A stretch of 64,000 bases of DNA from Oasisia sp. SBJ-2009 (lineage: Eukaryota; Annelida; Polychaeta; Sabellida; Siboglinidae), in contig OZ024854.1 in the NCBI GenBank assembly GCA_964017155.1, positions 49,298,567-49,362,566 on the forward strand, in the 5' to 3' direction. Position 1 is the stretch's first letter. Every line of letters starts with the position of its first letter. The notes under the pieces were generated by a model. That model was not told the DNA's origin. It ran no database searches and saw nothing but the letters and a program-made list of their open reading frames with translations. Shown here one piece after another: positions 1-12,164 of the stretch. A program made the position numbers and the translations under genes.

Positions 1-816
1 CAAAGTACAAAATGTGGAGTCCCACAACGATCCATTCTAGGACCACTACTATTTTTGATTTATATAAATGATATGCCTTTATCATCACATACAGCTCAAT
101 TCATACTGTTTGCTGATGATACAAGTCTACTATTTAAAAGCAAAGACCTCAGTAGTCTCACAATTAATGTTAATTCTGAACTCACAAAAATGTCTCATTG
201 GATAAGTGCCAACAAACTTTCACTTAACATAGGCAAAACTAAATGCATGTTATTTCAAAACACTCAAAATCAGATACCCAACCATGAGGAAATTATTCTA
301 CATGGTAATAAAATAGAAAAAGTTGATCACTTCAAATTTTTAGGTATATGGATTGATAAAAACCTAAACTGGAAGAAAAATACAAATGAAAAATGCAAGA
401 AAATTGCCCAATTATTAGCAAAAATTAATAAAGTCAAGCCACTGCTACAGTCGTGCACATTAAAACAAATATATAATGCCTTAGTTCAACCTCATTTATC
501 ATTTGGTCTACTTGCTTGGTATAGTAACATTCGTGGCAATTTAACTAACATAAGCAGATTATTTAAGCTTCAAAAAAAAGCTGTTCGATTAATCGATAAA
601 AGCAAATTTATAGCACACACTGATCCCATCTTTAAAAAGTTCAATATTCTTAAATTAGAAGACCTATTTATAATTCAAGGATATCAGCTATATGATAAAA
701 TAATGAAAAAACAATGTCCAAAATACCTTTTAACATCTGTCATGAAAAACAATGATCTTCACAGCCATGTAACCAGACAAAGCAATAATATTCATTTGTG
801 TTTCATAAGAACATAA
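1..816 (+). CDS. Non-LTR retrotransposon reverse transcriptase, C-terminal part (5' end outside window)
   Basis: The frame is open from base 1 to the stop at 814-816, so the start lies outside the window. It begins inside the reverse transcriptase palm with GVPQRSILGPLLFLIYIND, then the catalytic FADDTSLL box, then the thumb and the LINE-type C-terminal region (LQKKAVRLI...AHTDPIFKK...). In this family the B-motif is normally PQGS; here the glycine is arginine (PQRS), which suggests a damaged enzyme although the rest of the frame is intact. The clade is Jockey/CR1/L2-like, judged by eye. It would have reverse-transcribed its own RNA at a nicked target site. Codon use is AT-rich, unlike the host exons further right. 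Confidence 0.9.
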   Translation, partial: QSTKCGVPQRSILGPLLFLIYINDMPLSSHTAQFILFADDTSLLFKSKDLSSLTINVNSELTKMSHWISANKLSLNIGKTKCMLFQNTQNQIPNHEEIILHGNKIEKVDHFKFLGIWIDKNLNWKKNTNEKCKKIAQLLAKINKVKPLLQSCTLKQIYNALVQPHLSFGLLAWYSNIRGNLTNISRLFKLQKKAVRLIDKSKFIAHTDPIFKKFNILKLEDLFIIQGYQLYDKIMKKQCPKYLLTSVMKNNDLHSHVTRQSNNIHLCFIRT

Positions 817-1322
817 ATAAAAAAATAGGGATTGTTTTATAAACTTCATACCATACTATTGCACCTGTATAATGTACTGCACCTATCACTAAATAATAGG
901 CACAATCTGAAACAAATTATTATAATGTCATATTCTGAGATTTGCCTATTAAGAAATTGTTATTCTTGCTTGATGAACAGTATTAATTAATAATTGTATA
1001 ATTTCTCACGTCAACTTTATTAAACTAGATTATGTATAGTAATAAACTGTTTTTATAGTATAAGTAGTATCATTAGATTAATATTACTCTTTTCTTAGTA
1101 TTAGCATTATTATTATTATCTTGTTATTAATTAAATTATTATTATGTACACCATATTATATTAGAGGTAGACAGTATTTTATAATTTTAAAGGGCGTCCA
1201 GTTGCATCAACTATTTTAGTTATTACTGGCGTCCTGGCATTCATTATTAACATATGTTCTGTGTCTGATGTATTGTGTTGTATAGTATATATGCCAAATA
1301 AAATTTCAAGTTCAAGTTCAAG
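1..1322 (+). mobile_element. 3' end of a non-LTR (LINE) retrotransposon with (TTCAAG)3 tail
   Basis: The reverse transcriptase frame is followed by about 480 bases of AT-rich 3' UTR. It ends with an AATAAA-type signal near 1297 and exactly three tandem TTCAAG units at 1305-1322. Short tandem repeats at the 3' end are typical of CR1/L2-like elements, and they mark the junction with flanking DNA at 1322/1323. Confidence 0.8.
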
Positions 1323-2230
1323 CAGAGGATAAACAACACATTATCAGATATGCCGCCTGGCGAACAACCAGTTCCTGATGAAGACCACCGACGGTTGGTG
1401 GCTACGCGAACTTACAGTTGTTTTATTATATGTCATTATTCTTATACAACTTTATGAAAATGTTCATGAATATAATTTTTTCATAATAAAGAAATATATA
1501 ATTGTAACCAACAATTGTCTTTAATTCAGCATTGAATGCAACTAAGCGAATGGACAGTCTTCGAACAGAATACACTTTTAGCTAGCAACGAAAAGCGTGG
1601 CAACAACTGTAATGTCACCAATAGGAACGCCAGAGGGTTGTATATCTATATGTTGTATGTACGCATTTGAAGCCAGGATTGTAACCTCATACTGTGATGG
1701 TATGCCAATGTAAATGCATAGAACGACATATGCAGTCCAAGAGATGAGTTTTGGAAGATGACGAGACTCGAGGTCGATCAGTGTTATCCCTCTCTCTGCT
1801 TGTAATTGTAATAAAGTGATTTGTTCAGTACTTCTGGTGTCGAATCAGATATGTATGAATGCGAGATGAGTCGGACAATCCGACTACACAGATGTCAGGC
1901 CAAGACGACACGTTTCACATACTATAGCGAGTCGTCGATATGAAATATTACCGGTTTATGTGCAGACGACCATGTGATTTGTTTTCCGAATCTTCCATTT
2001 GACACGCGCCGCTGATTACGTTGACAAACATAAGTTCGTAAATGTGCATACAAGTGGCGCCACGCTCTGGAGTCGGAACCAGCAATATTGGTAGCATTAG
2101 TTATCCGTGATATGACGCTACTGTTTGTCGCACCAGTGACCAATGAAGATGACTCCTCACGGTAACCCCTACTCGGCTGCCAGGGGTCTCTGCGGCTGAT
2201 TTCGGCAGTTCTTCTCTACCACGGGCACAT
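1323..2230. other. Intergenic DNA, no gene seen
   Basis: No open frame here resembles a protein I recognise. An AATAAA at 1810-1815, preceded by a TGTAATGTCACC stretch near 1610, is loosely reminiscent of a solo LTR, but I could not confirm any terminal repeats. Confidence 0.4.
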
Positions 2231-2383
2231 CCCTTTAAAAATTACTCTTTTAAAGCCAGCCAGTGATATCGCCCACGAAGATTGTCTCGCTTAACCGACT
2301 GTCGGTCGGCTTCGGAACTACGCCGAGAAGACAGTCTGGTACCATTTATGGCTTTTGTTTGGTGTCCGCGTGATCTATACAAT

Positions 2384-2870
2384 GCTGCCACCTCACGGAC
2401 ACTGCCGTAATATATATTTTTTATAAACAAATACAAATTTGTATTTCTATTTATTTTGTGTTAATATAAGTTTAATTCTGAATAGTTTTTATAATACAGC
2501 ATTATTTGATAAAAAGGTATCCTTATTTAATCGGTATGCTATCCATGTGGGGCTAGACAATGCTGCCACCTCACGGATACTGGTTAATCCTGCCGTAATT
2601 CTTATTTTATAAACAACTGTACATTTGAATTTTTACTTACTTTTGTGTTAATATAAGTTCAATGTTGAATACTTTTCATATGATATTATTATCTTGTAAA
2701 AGTATATCATTATTTTTATTTTTATTTTCTAGTTGGGCTGAGAGCCAATCAGCGTCTCTACCCTAATTTGGGGTAAGGCTACCCGGATGTAGATACTTAA
2801 GCCCATTAATGTCCCAGGCGGAGTTGAGGGGCTTAAAAGTGCTGCCACCTCACGGAGTCTGGGTAACCGT
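2384..2870. repeat. Degenerate repeat with three GCTGCCACCTCACGGA boxes
   Basis: The box GCTGCCACCTCACGGA recurs at 2384, 2562 and 2841. The first two copies are followed by related AT-rich sequence (TGCCGTAAT..., TTTTGTGTTAATATAAGTT...). This makes a roughly 178-bp tandem pair plus a third, more distant box. Origin unknown. Confidence 0.65.
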
Positions 2871-3973
2871 GGCTACCACGAAGAGTGTGGTCGACCTCCG
2901 GTCAGTGTCAATATTTTTAGTGATTTCAGCCTTTTCCGCAATGTTTAGGACGTGAATGGACCATTGTACTGGGATTAGAATCGGACAATTTCTAAGGATA
3001 TTATCCAAATATGTACCATATTGTAACAACATACACCGTTTCCTCATGCAAACGTGGGTACTGGTTCAAATATAATATCACTGAAGCTATAATAATATAA
3101 AATTAACCACTAGAATATATTTGTTTCATATACGGAATTTTATAACATAAATGTAATTAGTTGTATTTTGTTCAATTTGTAACGAAGTGAGTGTCACTTT
3201 TCCGTCACAAATGTCCTCTCCGAAATGAGTATCAGATTACTACTAATACAGATACAATATTTTCCATCTAACAACAACTTACCTATGTTGCAATCAAGTA
3301 GCTATAGTCATTATATTTAGCACCATTTTCCACACACCGTAAAACAACCATTAAATGTGAAATGGGAGAGTTGAAGTGATTGGGGAGGAGGGAACAAGGG
3401 GGAAACGAGCACTGTTATTAACATTGTTATGTACAAAACTAATATCGTTGTGTTATGTGAACGTCTACTATGTGAATTTCCCCTTTGGAACTATTACAGG
3501 TTACTGTCATTTATTGTATATGATATGAAAAACTTAAGTATACATATAAACCAAGATGCATTATATACTTTTTAAATATTTAGATAATTACGCAAATATT
3601 TCAATCAAAATACAGACAAATTAAAACACTAACACAGTATAATTCTTACATGATGAAGAAAACAGTATTATTATTTACTTCGTAATTATTATATCACAAC
3701 AATAATATAGGCAGCTTTCCAAAACTTTATTAACCATTACAATCACTGTGTCCACGATACACATTTAACGATTAAAGCACAACTAATAACGACTCCAACA
3801 TAAATCTTAACAGTCGTTACAACAGTGTTGCAAACAGCGGCGTCTGGAGTCTCCAGTTAATATTCAACACTGAGCACTGTCGACACGTTGATATTGTAAC
3901 CCGCCACCGATGTCACGAATCATCGCTGCGGTCGAAGAGGGACATCTACCTCAGACGAGCCACGGCTCACACG
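2871..3973. other. Intergenic AT-rich DNA, no gene seen
   Basis: Only short, unrecognisable frames. No splice-flanked coding-like stretch was found. Confidence 0.4.
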
Positions 3974-3981
3974 ACACACAC

Positions 3982-4021
<40 letters not shown>

Positions 4022-4104
4022 GCACGCACGCACGCACACACGCACACGCACACGCACACGCACACGCACACGCACACACACACATACACGCACGCACGCA
4101 CGCG

Positions 4105-4175
<71 letters not shown>
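3974..4175. repeat. Compound (CA)n / (CGCA)n microsatellite
   Basis: About 200 bases of alternating purine-pyrimidine sequence: CGCA units, then CACACG units, then a pure CA tract of about 70 bases. The open frames reading His-Thr or Cys-Val through it are repeat artefacts. Confidence 0.95.
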
Positions 4176-4177
<2 letters not shown>

Positions 4178-6357
4178 TACTTATCACAATACATAGTAGT
4201 AGGTGTAATAGAAGTCAACTTCTGTCTCGAGAGAGATATTGCTTGTCCTAGCTGCTATCAAGTAGGTTGTCTATTTCTAGCATGACATCTCGCCCGTTTA
4301 GTTTCCTGGTTTCTCCGGTAAGCGTTGAAGGCGTTTGCTGCGCCATAGGTAAAATCTGGTTCGTCAGAGTGCTGACATCGCAGTCTGTTTAATCTGTTTT
4401 GGTGAAATGATTAATAAGGGAATTTGTAAATAAAAAAATCCAATAACTCAAACAAACTGGACAAAATAGATGCCACTCTCCAATCCCTCATAAAAAACAA
4501 TTCGAAAGGCTAACAAATTGCAGTGATACAAAGACGGACAAAGTTACTAAAACAATTATGGGTGGCATATATAGGCAAATTCAAAATGGGCCCTTCACCT
4601 CCCTATGCACCCATATCCAATTGTTATATTTACAAATCCCCTAAACTTGGCACTTTTTATTTACGATAATTCAAATGTGAAGTTGGGATGAATACCACCA
4701 AAGATGCATGCATTTTACTCAGTTGGGTTTTAATATGAGTGTAATGGAATAATATACTAAATTACTTTGTAATTATAACGAAGTGTTTCTAAGATGCCCA
4801 CTTCAGGAATTGTGGACACAACAGTATCAGTGGCGATGTTAAATCTGGTTTCGATTTATAACTGTTTAGAATTTGTTCAGAACAGAACCCAATAATGTTT
4901 CTATGAAATAACCAATGGTCTGTACACTAATATGTTTGCAATTCGTTTCGTCATTAAATCTGTTGTGAATGATAATAAGACGATCCAAAGTGCTAAATTT
5001 CGAACTTGATCATATTAGCAGGATCATGTGTGTAGCATTTGAACACTTATCGACCCACGTCCACTTTCATTTATGAAATTATTCTTTCTATCGAGTCTCG
5101 TGGACAGTATGGCGTAGGTGCAAATTGGTTTTTCGCACCGTAGTTAACGCTATCTCCTTCAATCTGTTTTAAATGTCGATCTAATGTAATCTTAAGTAGT
5201 CATGTTAAGTAACAGTGAAAATCATTTTGGCGCCACAAGTGTGTAGGTACATTTGCTTCGTTTAACCGATGCATCATCAGGCGTTCGCTTCAGTGCCTAT
5301 TTAAACATGGCATTTTCAATAATAAGTGTAAAAACATGTGGCGTAGACGTGATGTTTAATTTTAACAAAACAAAACAAAATGATTACTGATTGTGTTGGC
5401 CTATGCCGCCATGTCTTTCAGCAGACGTGACGTTAATCTGTAATTGCACATGGAAGTTTTACGTCTTCTCCTGAAAAACAGTTTCACGACGAACCTTACA
5501 AGTACAGCTATGGTATTCTATTTGTTTTCAATATAATGCATATACTGTTTTAATGGGTTTGAAATCGACACTTGTTCGTTAATTGAAATGTAACCATGTA
5601 GTTTGTTCTTGCAAGGTTTGAGCAATCATTGCATACGGTATTATGTAGCCAACAAAAATTGCGCATGATTAAAGGTAATGACACTTTTTTGGCTTTAAAC
5701 AGAACTTGGTTTCTTAAACATTTATGTGTCCGCTGGAGACTTCTTCTGTCGCCATATTTCCCCACAGGCCGGCCTGGAATTTATGAGTTGTCGCCACTTG
5801 TTCCGGTCTTTCAAGTCTCCTTCATTCACCCTTCCTCCTCCCAAAATTCAAGCCTAGTGACATAGATTAAGTTATTTTATAGCCAGGGCACTATGAACGA
5901 AAGGTGATATTGGCAGGGTTCTGACTGGCTCCTTAACCCGGAATGAACCCCGTTAAACTGTGCTCACCCGCGCAGTTATTACATGAATTACAATATAACA
6001 GGACCTTCACAATAATGTCAATATCACATGTATACAAATGAAACAGCACATTAACAATCAGTTGTCTTCTGGCTCCTTGTGTCATGTTTATACCAATTTC
6101 TGTTAACCTATTTACGACGTGTGAAGTCAGTATTAACTGATGACCTCAAGATCGTGTCTTTCAAAGAGGAAGCACACTCACAGGTAATAAACATCAATCA
6201 TATTCAATCACCAGACACGGATTTACTGCAGGAAACCAACCCAAAGGAGTTGAATCTCGAATTAACTCACCAATGTGTGCAATGCATTTCAAACATCTCT
6301 TAACTTCATGTTATGAAAATAACACGTGAAAAACGGATACCTTAAATGACATTTGAC
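4176..6357. other. Intergenic DNA, no gene seen
   Basis: Frames of 60-80 codons at 5550-5865 and 6079-6303 have no recognisable motif or plausible exon context. I see no RNA gene. Confidence 0.4.
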
Positions 6358-8114
6358 CCGTCCCTGTGTAGTTCCACTCGTGCTGGGTGGTGGATCATTC
6401 CCCGTGTAGTTCCACTCGTGCTGGATGGTGGATCTTTCCCTGTGTAGTTCCAATCGTGCTGGGTGGTGGATCCTTCCCTGTGTAGTTCCACTCGTGCTGG
6501 GTGGTGGATCCTTCCACGTGTAGTTCAACTCGTGCTGGGTGGTGGATCCTTCCCTGTATAGTTCCACTCGTGCTGGGTGGTGGATCCTTCCCTGTGTAGT
6601 TCCACTCGTGCTGGGTGGTGGATCCTTCCCTGTATAGTTCCACTCGTGCTGGGTGGTGGATTCTTCCCCGTGTAGTTCCACTCGTGCTGGGTGGTGGATC
6701 CTTCCACGTGTAGTTCCACTTGTGCTGGATGGTGGATCATTCCTCGTGTAGTTCCACTCGTGCTGGATGGTGGATCCTTCCACGTGTAGTTCCACTCGTG
6801 CTGGGTGGTGGATCCTTCCCTGTGTAGTTCCACTCGTGCTGGGTGGTGGATCCTTCCACGTGTAGTTCCACTCGTGCTAGGTGGTGGATCCTTCCCTGTG
6901 TAGTTCCACTCGTGCTGGGTGGTGGATCCTTCCTTGTGTAGTTCCACTCGTGCTAGGTGGTGGATCCTTCCCTGTATAGTTCCACTCGTGCTGGGTGGTG
7001 GATCATTCCCCGTGTAGTTCCACTCGTGCTGGTTGGTGGATCATTCCTCGTGTAGTTCCACTCGTGCTGGGTGGTGGATCCTTCCCCGTGTAGTTCCACT
7101 CGTGCTGGGTGGTGGATCCTTCCTCGTGTAGTTCCACTCGTGCTGGGTGGTGGATCCTTCCCTGTGTAGTTCCACTCGTGCTGGGTGGTGGATCCTTCCC
7201 CGTGTAGTTCCACTCGTGCTGGGTGGTGGATCCTTCCCCGTGTAGTTCCACTCGTGCTGGGTGGTGGATCATTCTCCGTGTAGTTCCACTCGTGCTGGGT
7301 GGTGGATCCTTCCCTGTGTAGTTCCACTCGTGCTGGGTGGGGGATCCTTCCCTGTGTAGTTCCACTCGTGCTGGGTGGTGGATCCTTCCCCGTGTAGTTC
7401 CACTCGTGCTGGGTGGTGGATCCTTCCTCGTGTAGTTCCACTCGTGCTGGGTGGTGGATCCTTCCACGTGTAGTTCCACTCGTGCTGGATGGTGGATCCT
7501 TCCCTGTGTAGTTCCACTCGTACTGGGTGGTGGACCCTTCCTCGTGTAGTTCCACTCGTGCTGGATGGCGGATCCTTCCCCGTGTAGTTCCACTCGTGCT
7601 GGGTGGTGGATCCTTCCACGTGTAGTTCCACTCGTGCTGGATGGTGGATCCTTCCTCGTGTAGTTCCACTCGTGCTGGATGGCGGATCCTTCCACGTGTA
7701 GTTCCACTCGTGCTGGATGGCGGATCCTTCCACGTGTAGTTCCACTCGTGCTGGATGGCGGATCCTTCCACGTGTAGTTCCACTCGTGCTGGATGGCGGA
7801 TCCTTCCACGTGTAGTTCCACTCGTGCTGGATGGCGGATCCTTCCACGTGTAGTTCCACTCGTGCTGGATGGCGGATCCTTCCACGTGTAGTTCCACTCG
7901 TGCTGGATGGCGGATCCTTCCACGTGTAGTTCCACTCGTGCTGGATGGCGGATCCTTCCACCTGTAGTTCCACTCGTGCTGGATGGCGGATCCTTCCGCG
8001 TGTAGTTCCACTCGTGCTGGATGGCGGATCCTTCCACGTGTAGTTCCACTCGTGCTGGGTGGTGGATCCTTCCCCGTGTAGTTCCACTCGTACTGGGTGG
8101 TGGATCCTTCCGCG
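6358..8114. repeat. 38-bp minisatellite, about 46 copies
   Basis: The unit reads GTGTAGTTCCACTCGTGCTG then GGTGGTGGATCCTTCCCC with an exact 38-base step. Nearly every unit carries a GGATCC site. Two subfamilies are visible: GGGTGGTGG and GGATGGCGG. Ten consecutive GGATGGCGG units run from 7676 to 8018 in perfect 38-base steps, which indicates recent local homogenisation. All three - strand frames are open because the unit has no stop in that direction. 38 is not a multiple of 3, so each frame cycles with a 38-residue period (for example HPARVELHVEGS). I regard these frames as artefacts. Confidence 0.97.
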
Positions 8115-8550
8115 TTGATTTCGTAAGATTTTGTGTTCAATCGAAGTTTGCATACTTTCACAGTATACCACTTCATACTATAATAATATAATATATATCC
8201 ATACAGTTTATATTGTCGCTAAGTAAAACATATTAGAAATATTATTGTTTTTGTTAAATTATTATTGTTGTTTGTGTTATTATTATTGCTATTGCTGTTG
8301 TTGGTGGTGTTATTAATAGTATGTAACTCCAGGTGTGTAATACAATAATACATTACAAATGTAGGAGTGTGTATTGTACTAACAGCATATCGGTGACAGG
8401 GCACCGTTGTTAGCGTAGCTGGCAAGAGAGGGACTAGTTTGGGTCACACGTAGTATTGATAAATCTATGTCAATGCAATCTCAAATGTACTGTAGCATAA
8501 CTTATAATAGCTGCAGTATGCATGAAGAGTGATATACATAATTCTAGTAT

Positions 8551-8551
<1 letters not shown>

Positions 8552-8588
<37 letters not shown>

Positions 8589-8624
8589 GCGTGCGTGCGT
8601 GCGTGTGTGTGTGTGCGTGTGTGT
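8552..8624. repeat. (GT)n / (GTGC)n microsatellite
   Basis: A GT tract followed by GCGT-type units. The frame continuing from it to 8888 has no recognisable homology. Confidence 0.95.
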
Positions 8625-10630
8625 AAGATGAATTGCCCTAATGCGATAAGGAACGGAGACATGCAACACCCTGGAAATAGTGAAGCAGCACACGTTACAT
8701 CATGTTGTGATGTAAGGATTGCAAAGAGATTGGTGTTGGCATTAGGTAAAGAAGAAAAGGCACACTACGATGATTGGTTGAAATTTTGCATTAAGACAGC
8801 GAGTAGAGGAGAGGTTGGAGATTTAAGTAGGGATTATGGCACTGGGATTTGTGCATCTGGAGAATTTACGTGTAGCAGTGTGACCTGAGGCGATGTGTAA
8901 GCTTTCACATTGAGTTGCATGACGTCACAGTGACATGGCTTGTCAGAAGCAGCGCTCACGTAGAGTAGAGGTCAAGCTGATGTTCACTGCACGTTTCAAA
9001 CGTTTAATCCTCGCGAGGGACTAATTGTCGTTGTAACATGTACGTTTCTCACGGAGGCTATCGAATGATCAGCAAACAAGTTACGCAGACAATTGCGTTG
9101 CAAGTTCTCATATCAGTGGCTTCGTTGTATTCACTCCATTTCCTGTCTACAATACCTTTCCATTGGTTGTTCAAACCAGACCGGTATTATGACGATGACG
9201 ACGGCTTCCGATTATTGACATATCGAGGAGCATGTGGGTCTAAGTAGTTAAAATTGTTTGTCGTAGGCATATAAGCGGGACATACTGTCGCCGACACTTT
9301 CTAATCGATAGGATCAACAACGATAGGGCCACCGAACATACGGCAGCTCGTCACTGCACGGAAACTCCTCACTCACCAGGTAATGAGGACTCTGTATGGA
9401 GGTCGTGTGAGCAGGACCTCGTCATCGCTTCATTAACACATAGTTGGCACCAATTACGTGTATACCAGCGCATTAATCTCGACAAAAGGTGAGTCGTTTG
9501 CTGATATTTCAAATAGTCACTACGACTAATAGAATTACGTTGTAACGTTGAGATTGGATGAATTCGCTCGCGACAAACAATTTGACCTTATAAGAAAATT
9601 AATGACATAAGATGTTGTCCTACTCGTGACACTTTGACATCTACACGTATTAAGGAAAAGGACACGGTGACTAGAACATGTGTACTTTCTTGTGCTCATG
9701 AAAAGAAATGCATCTATGAAAACAACTCACATGTGTTAATGCAATGAATACGTCGATCCATGCAGATGGAACTTCCTAATAACTTTGCAAAGTATAATCT
9801 ATACATTTTTAGTCGTAAGGAATCTTAAGATAAAGGTATGTTCCCTATGACGACCAGTGTTTGTAGTACATCGGAATATCGCACAATAATTCATTTTGAC
9901 GCTCGTTCTGACCCAAAAAGTATTTTTGTACACATGCTCTGAATGCAAAGAAACAGGTGCCAGTGTGTCTTGTCTGACGTCATAATTGGGTATCCAGAAA
10001 GTGCATCAAAATACGCTTATATTCGAAAAGGTCCATTGGCATTAATTTTTTTTTCTTTTTTGGTGGACATAGAAACATATAAATGCATGTAATATAATAC
10101 GAATTCAAACATTAGGTGTTGTTATTCCCTTTAAGTTGCGAAATCCCAGAAATTCCAGGCACACTTCAAGCAACCTTTTGGGGCTCAACCTACAACCCTC
10201 AACATCCTATAAACCTCCAAATAAACTTACTGGATCCATCCAATAAGGCTTTACCAGAAACTTCCAAGTGAGAGGTTGGCTGCAAAATAGGTGAGAGATG
10301 AGATGTTGCAACATCCCTTCAAGACCACCTATTGAAGACGAGTGGTAACCAATTATGTAGACATAATAGTATTCATGATGGTACATTTCGTACATTATTA
10401 CATGTGTGTAATCAAACGCGAACATACAACAGTATTTTTTGGTGATTTACTAAAGCAACTTTACATAGCATCATCACTATCATCATGGACGCTCGTGTTA
10501 TACAATTATCCTTAAAATGTCATGGCTATGCCATTGTGGTATACAAGCTAAGAGACATGGGCTTCTAAGCTTGGCATACTTGTATAAATGCATGTTTTCT
10601 AACTACCTTTATTAGTATTTATTAAAAGAT
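8625..10630. other. Intergenic DNA, one unrecognised short frame
   Basis: A + strand frame with an ATG at 8628 runs to 8888 (about 86 residues). It has balanced composition (RIAKRLVLALGKEEKAHYDD) but no known motif, and no splice or promoter context supports it. The rest shows nothing coding. Confidence 0.3.
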
Positions 10631-10945
10631 AAATTCTTCTATATCGCCGTATCCGATCCTCGGGATTGCTCAAAGCGCTTTACACTTTACCCCCAGCCTC
10701 CCAGGCAGACCTGTTGAATGGAACTCCATCTCGGCTTCTCTGGGAAACATCCAGTGATGCTGCAATTAATGCGCGAAGATTATTCATACATAAATATCCA
10801 TCACTATCTATAGCCTACGCATTTATGTACAGCTCGGCAAACTAGAATAATGTAGCGTGAAAAAAATTCAGTGTTTGATATGGCTACACAGGATTCAAAC
10901 CATGTTAGGACTTAGACTTAGTCAAGAGTCTGATGTTCTCAAGTT
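10631..10945 (-). mobile_element. SINE-like dispersed repeat, diverged copy A
   Basis: This matches the repeat at 24083-24408 along its length. Shared blocks include CAAAGCGCTTTACA, TTCTCTGGGAA, GCTGCAATTAATGCGCGAAG and a tRNA-like end (TAGTCAAGAGTC versus TAGTCGAGAGTC). The tRNA-like part lies at the right end, so the element points to the - strand. This copy is the more decayed of the two. Confidence 0.7.
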
Positions 10946-11217
10946 CAAGTCTTCTGAAAATGATTGCATAATTAGAATCTTTCTCCGTGAATTTCTGATT
11001 TCTAATAGACAGTTACACTGTGGCTGAACTGAGTAGGTCATGGCTAACTGTCTAGGAGATCAGAATAGAGGGGGAATATGCGTTACGTGCCCAAGTTGGA
11101 ATCGAGTCAACAACTATATGATGAAGAGGCAGATGCGATAAAGGGTAAAATAGTAGACAGGCTTATTCTACATGGTGAGCCTGGAATAACTTGGATTTTG
11201 AAACTTAGACGTTAATA

Positions 11218-11560
11218 GATATAATATGTACTACGGATTATTGCTATAGGCAATGTATATACCGTTATACCTAATTTTCTTAGGTGGTTTCCTCCAAACA
11301 GCCCAAACTTGGGATAACGCAGGAGTTCTTTTCTAGAAATAGGGAGTCCACTACAGGTTACACATTTACCCCCTGTGTGGGATCCTTTACTTCCCCTGGC
11401 ATAGACACCAGATAGAAGGGACCACCGGCTTTTAGTGTCTCTTCCGAAAGACACATGCAAATGTGGGGTAAACGAAATTGCCTAAGTTTCCAAACGGCGG
11501 TAGGTGGGATCGAACCACCGTCCCCTCGATTGACAGTCCGGCGCTCTACCGCGCATAATC
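11218..11560 (-). mobile_element. tRNA-derived SINE-like element, family 2
   Basis: Read on the - strand it starts with a tRNA-like head: an A-box-like GCGGTAGAGCGC, then a B box GGTTCGATCCC near 11510. A body follows containing TCGGAAGAGACACTAAAAGC and GGTGGTCCC. That body resembles the conserved central domains of metazoan SINEs, though I am not sure which one. Not a functional tRNA: no acceptor stem can be closed. Confidence 0.65.
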
Positions 11561-11725
11561 GTTGACATCTATATGTATGTAACTCTCGTTCAGCTGACTT
11601 AATATAACCTGATAACACAAAACTATTTTGAACTGTGAAAACTGTTCATTCAATTTGCTGTTCATGGATTTCGAAACCTAAACGTCAGTAAAAATACAAC
11701 AGATTATTGCCATAGCCAGGGACAG

Positions 11726-11857
11726 GGTGGCAGCCTGACAGGTGGCAGCCTGACAGGTGGCAGCCTGACAGGTGGCAGCCTGACAGGTGGCAGCCTGACA
11801 GGTGGCAGCCTGACAGGTGGCAGCCTGACAGGTGGCAGCCTGACAGGTGGCAGCCTA
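11726..11857. repeat. 15-bp tandem repeat, 8 perfect copies plus one partial
   Basis: The unit GGTGGCAGCCTGACA repeats every 15 bases from 11726, and the ninth copy diverges to GGTGGCAGCCTAGTA. The 15-base unit keeps the frame, giving the - strand pattern LSGCH, but the frame has no start or homology supporting a gene. Confidence 0.97.
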
Positions 11858-12164
11858 GTAATTCAACGTAGTCGTAAACATTCATGTTTATGGAACTAAC
11901 GCACAGCTTTCTTGTAATATAGCTTGATAACACCAACCCTAGCGAATTGTGAAAATGTATTATATAGGTATGTATGGAACGCTTCTACACAAACCGATGT
12001 GACTGTGAGAGTAGGCAGCCGTATAGGAAATAAAAGATGACCGGAAGTCTCGACAGCTCAGTTCAAATCAACTCAATAGGCGTCGCTGCGGACTATCAGA
12101 AGTGCCGAATCTGGGAAAGATTGATAAAAACATCTAGTACAGCAGTTTAAATAGTCGTGTACGC

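Noticed and set aside
1607..1850. Solo LTR (TGTAATGTCACC start, AATAAAG)
   Set aside because: No paired repeat, target duplication or primer-binding site could be identified.
6289..8176. Long - strand frames reading HPARVELHVEGS repeats
   Set aside because: Produced by the stop-free 38-bp minisatellite unit in every frame; no splice, start or homology evidence.
8628..8888. 86-codon + strand frame as a gene
   Set aside because: No recognisable motif, promoter or splice context; it starts at the edge of a GT microsatellite.
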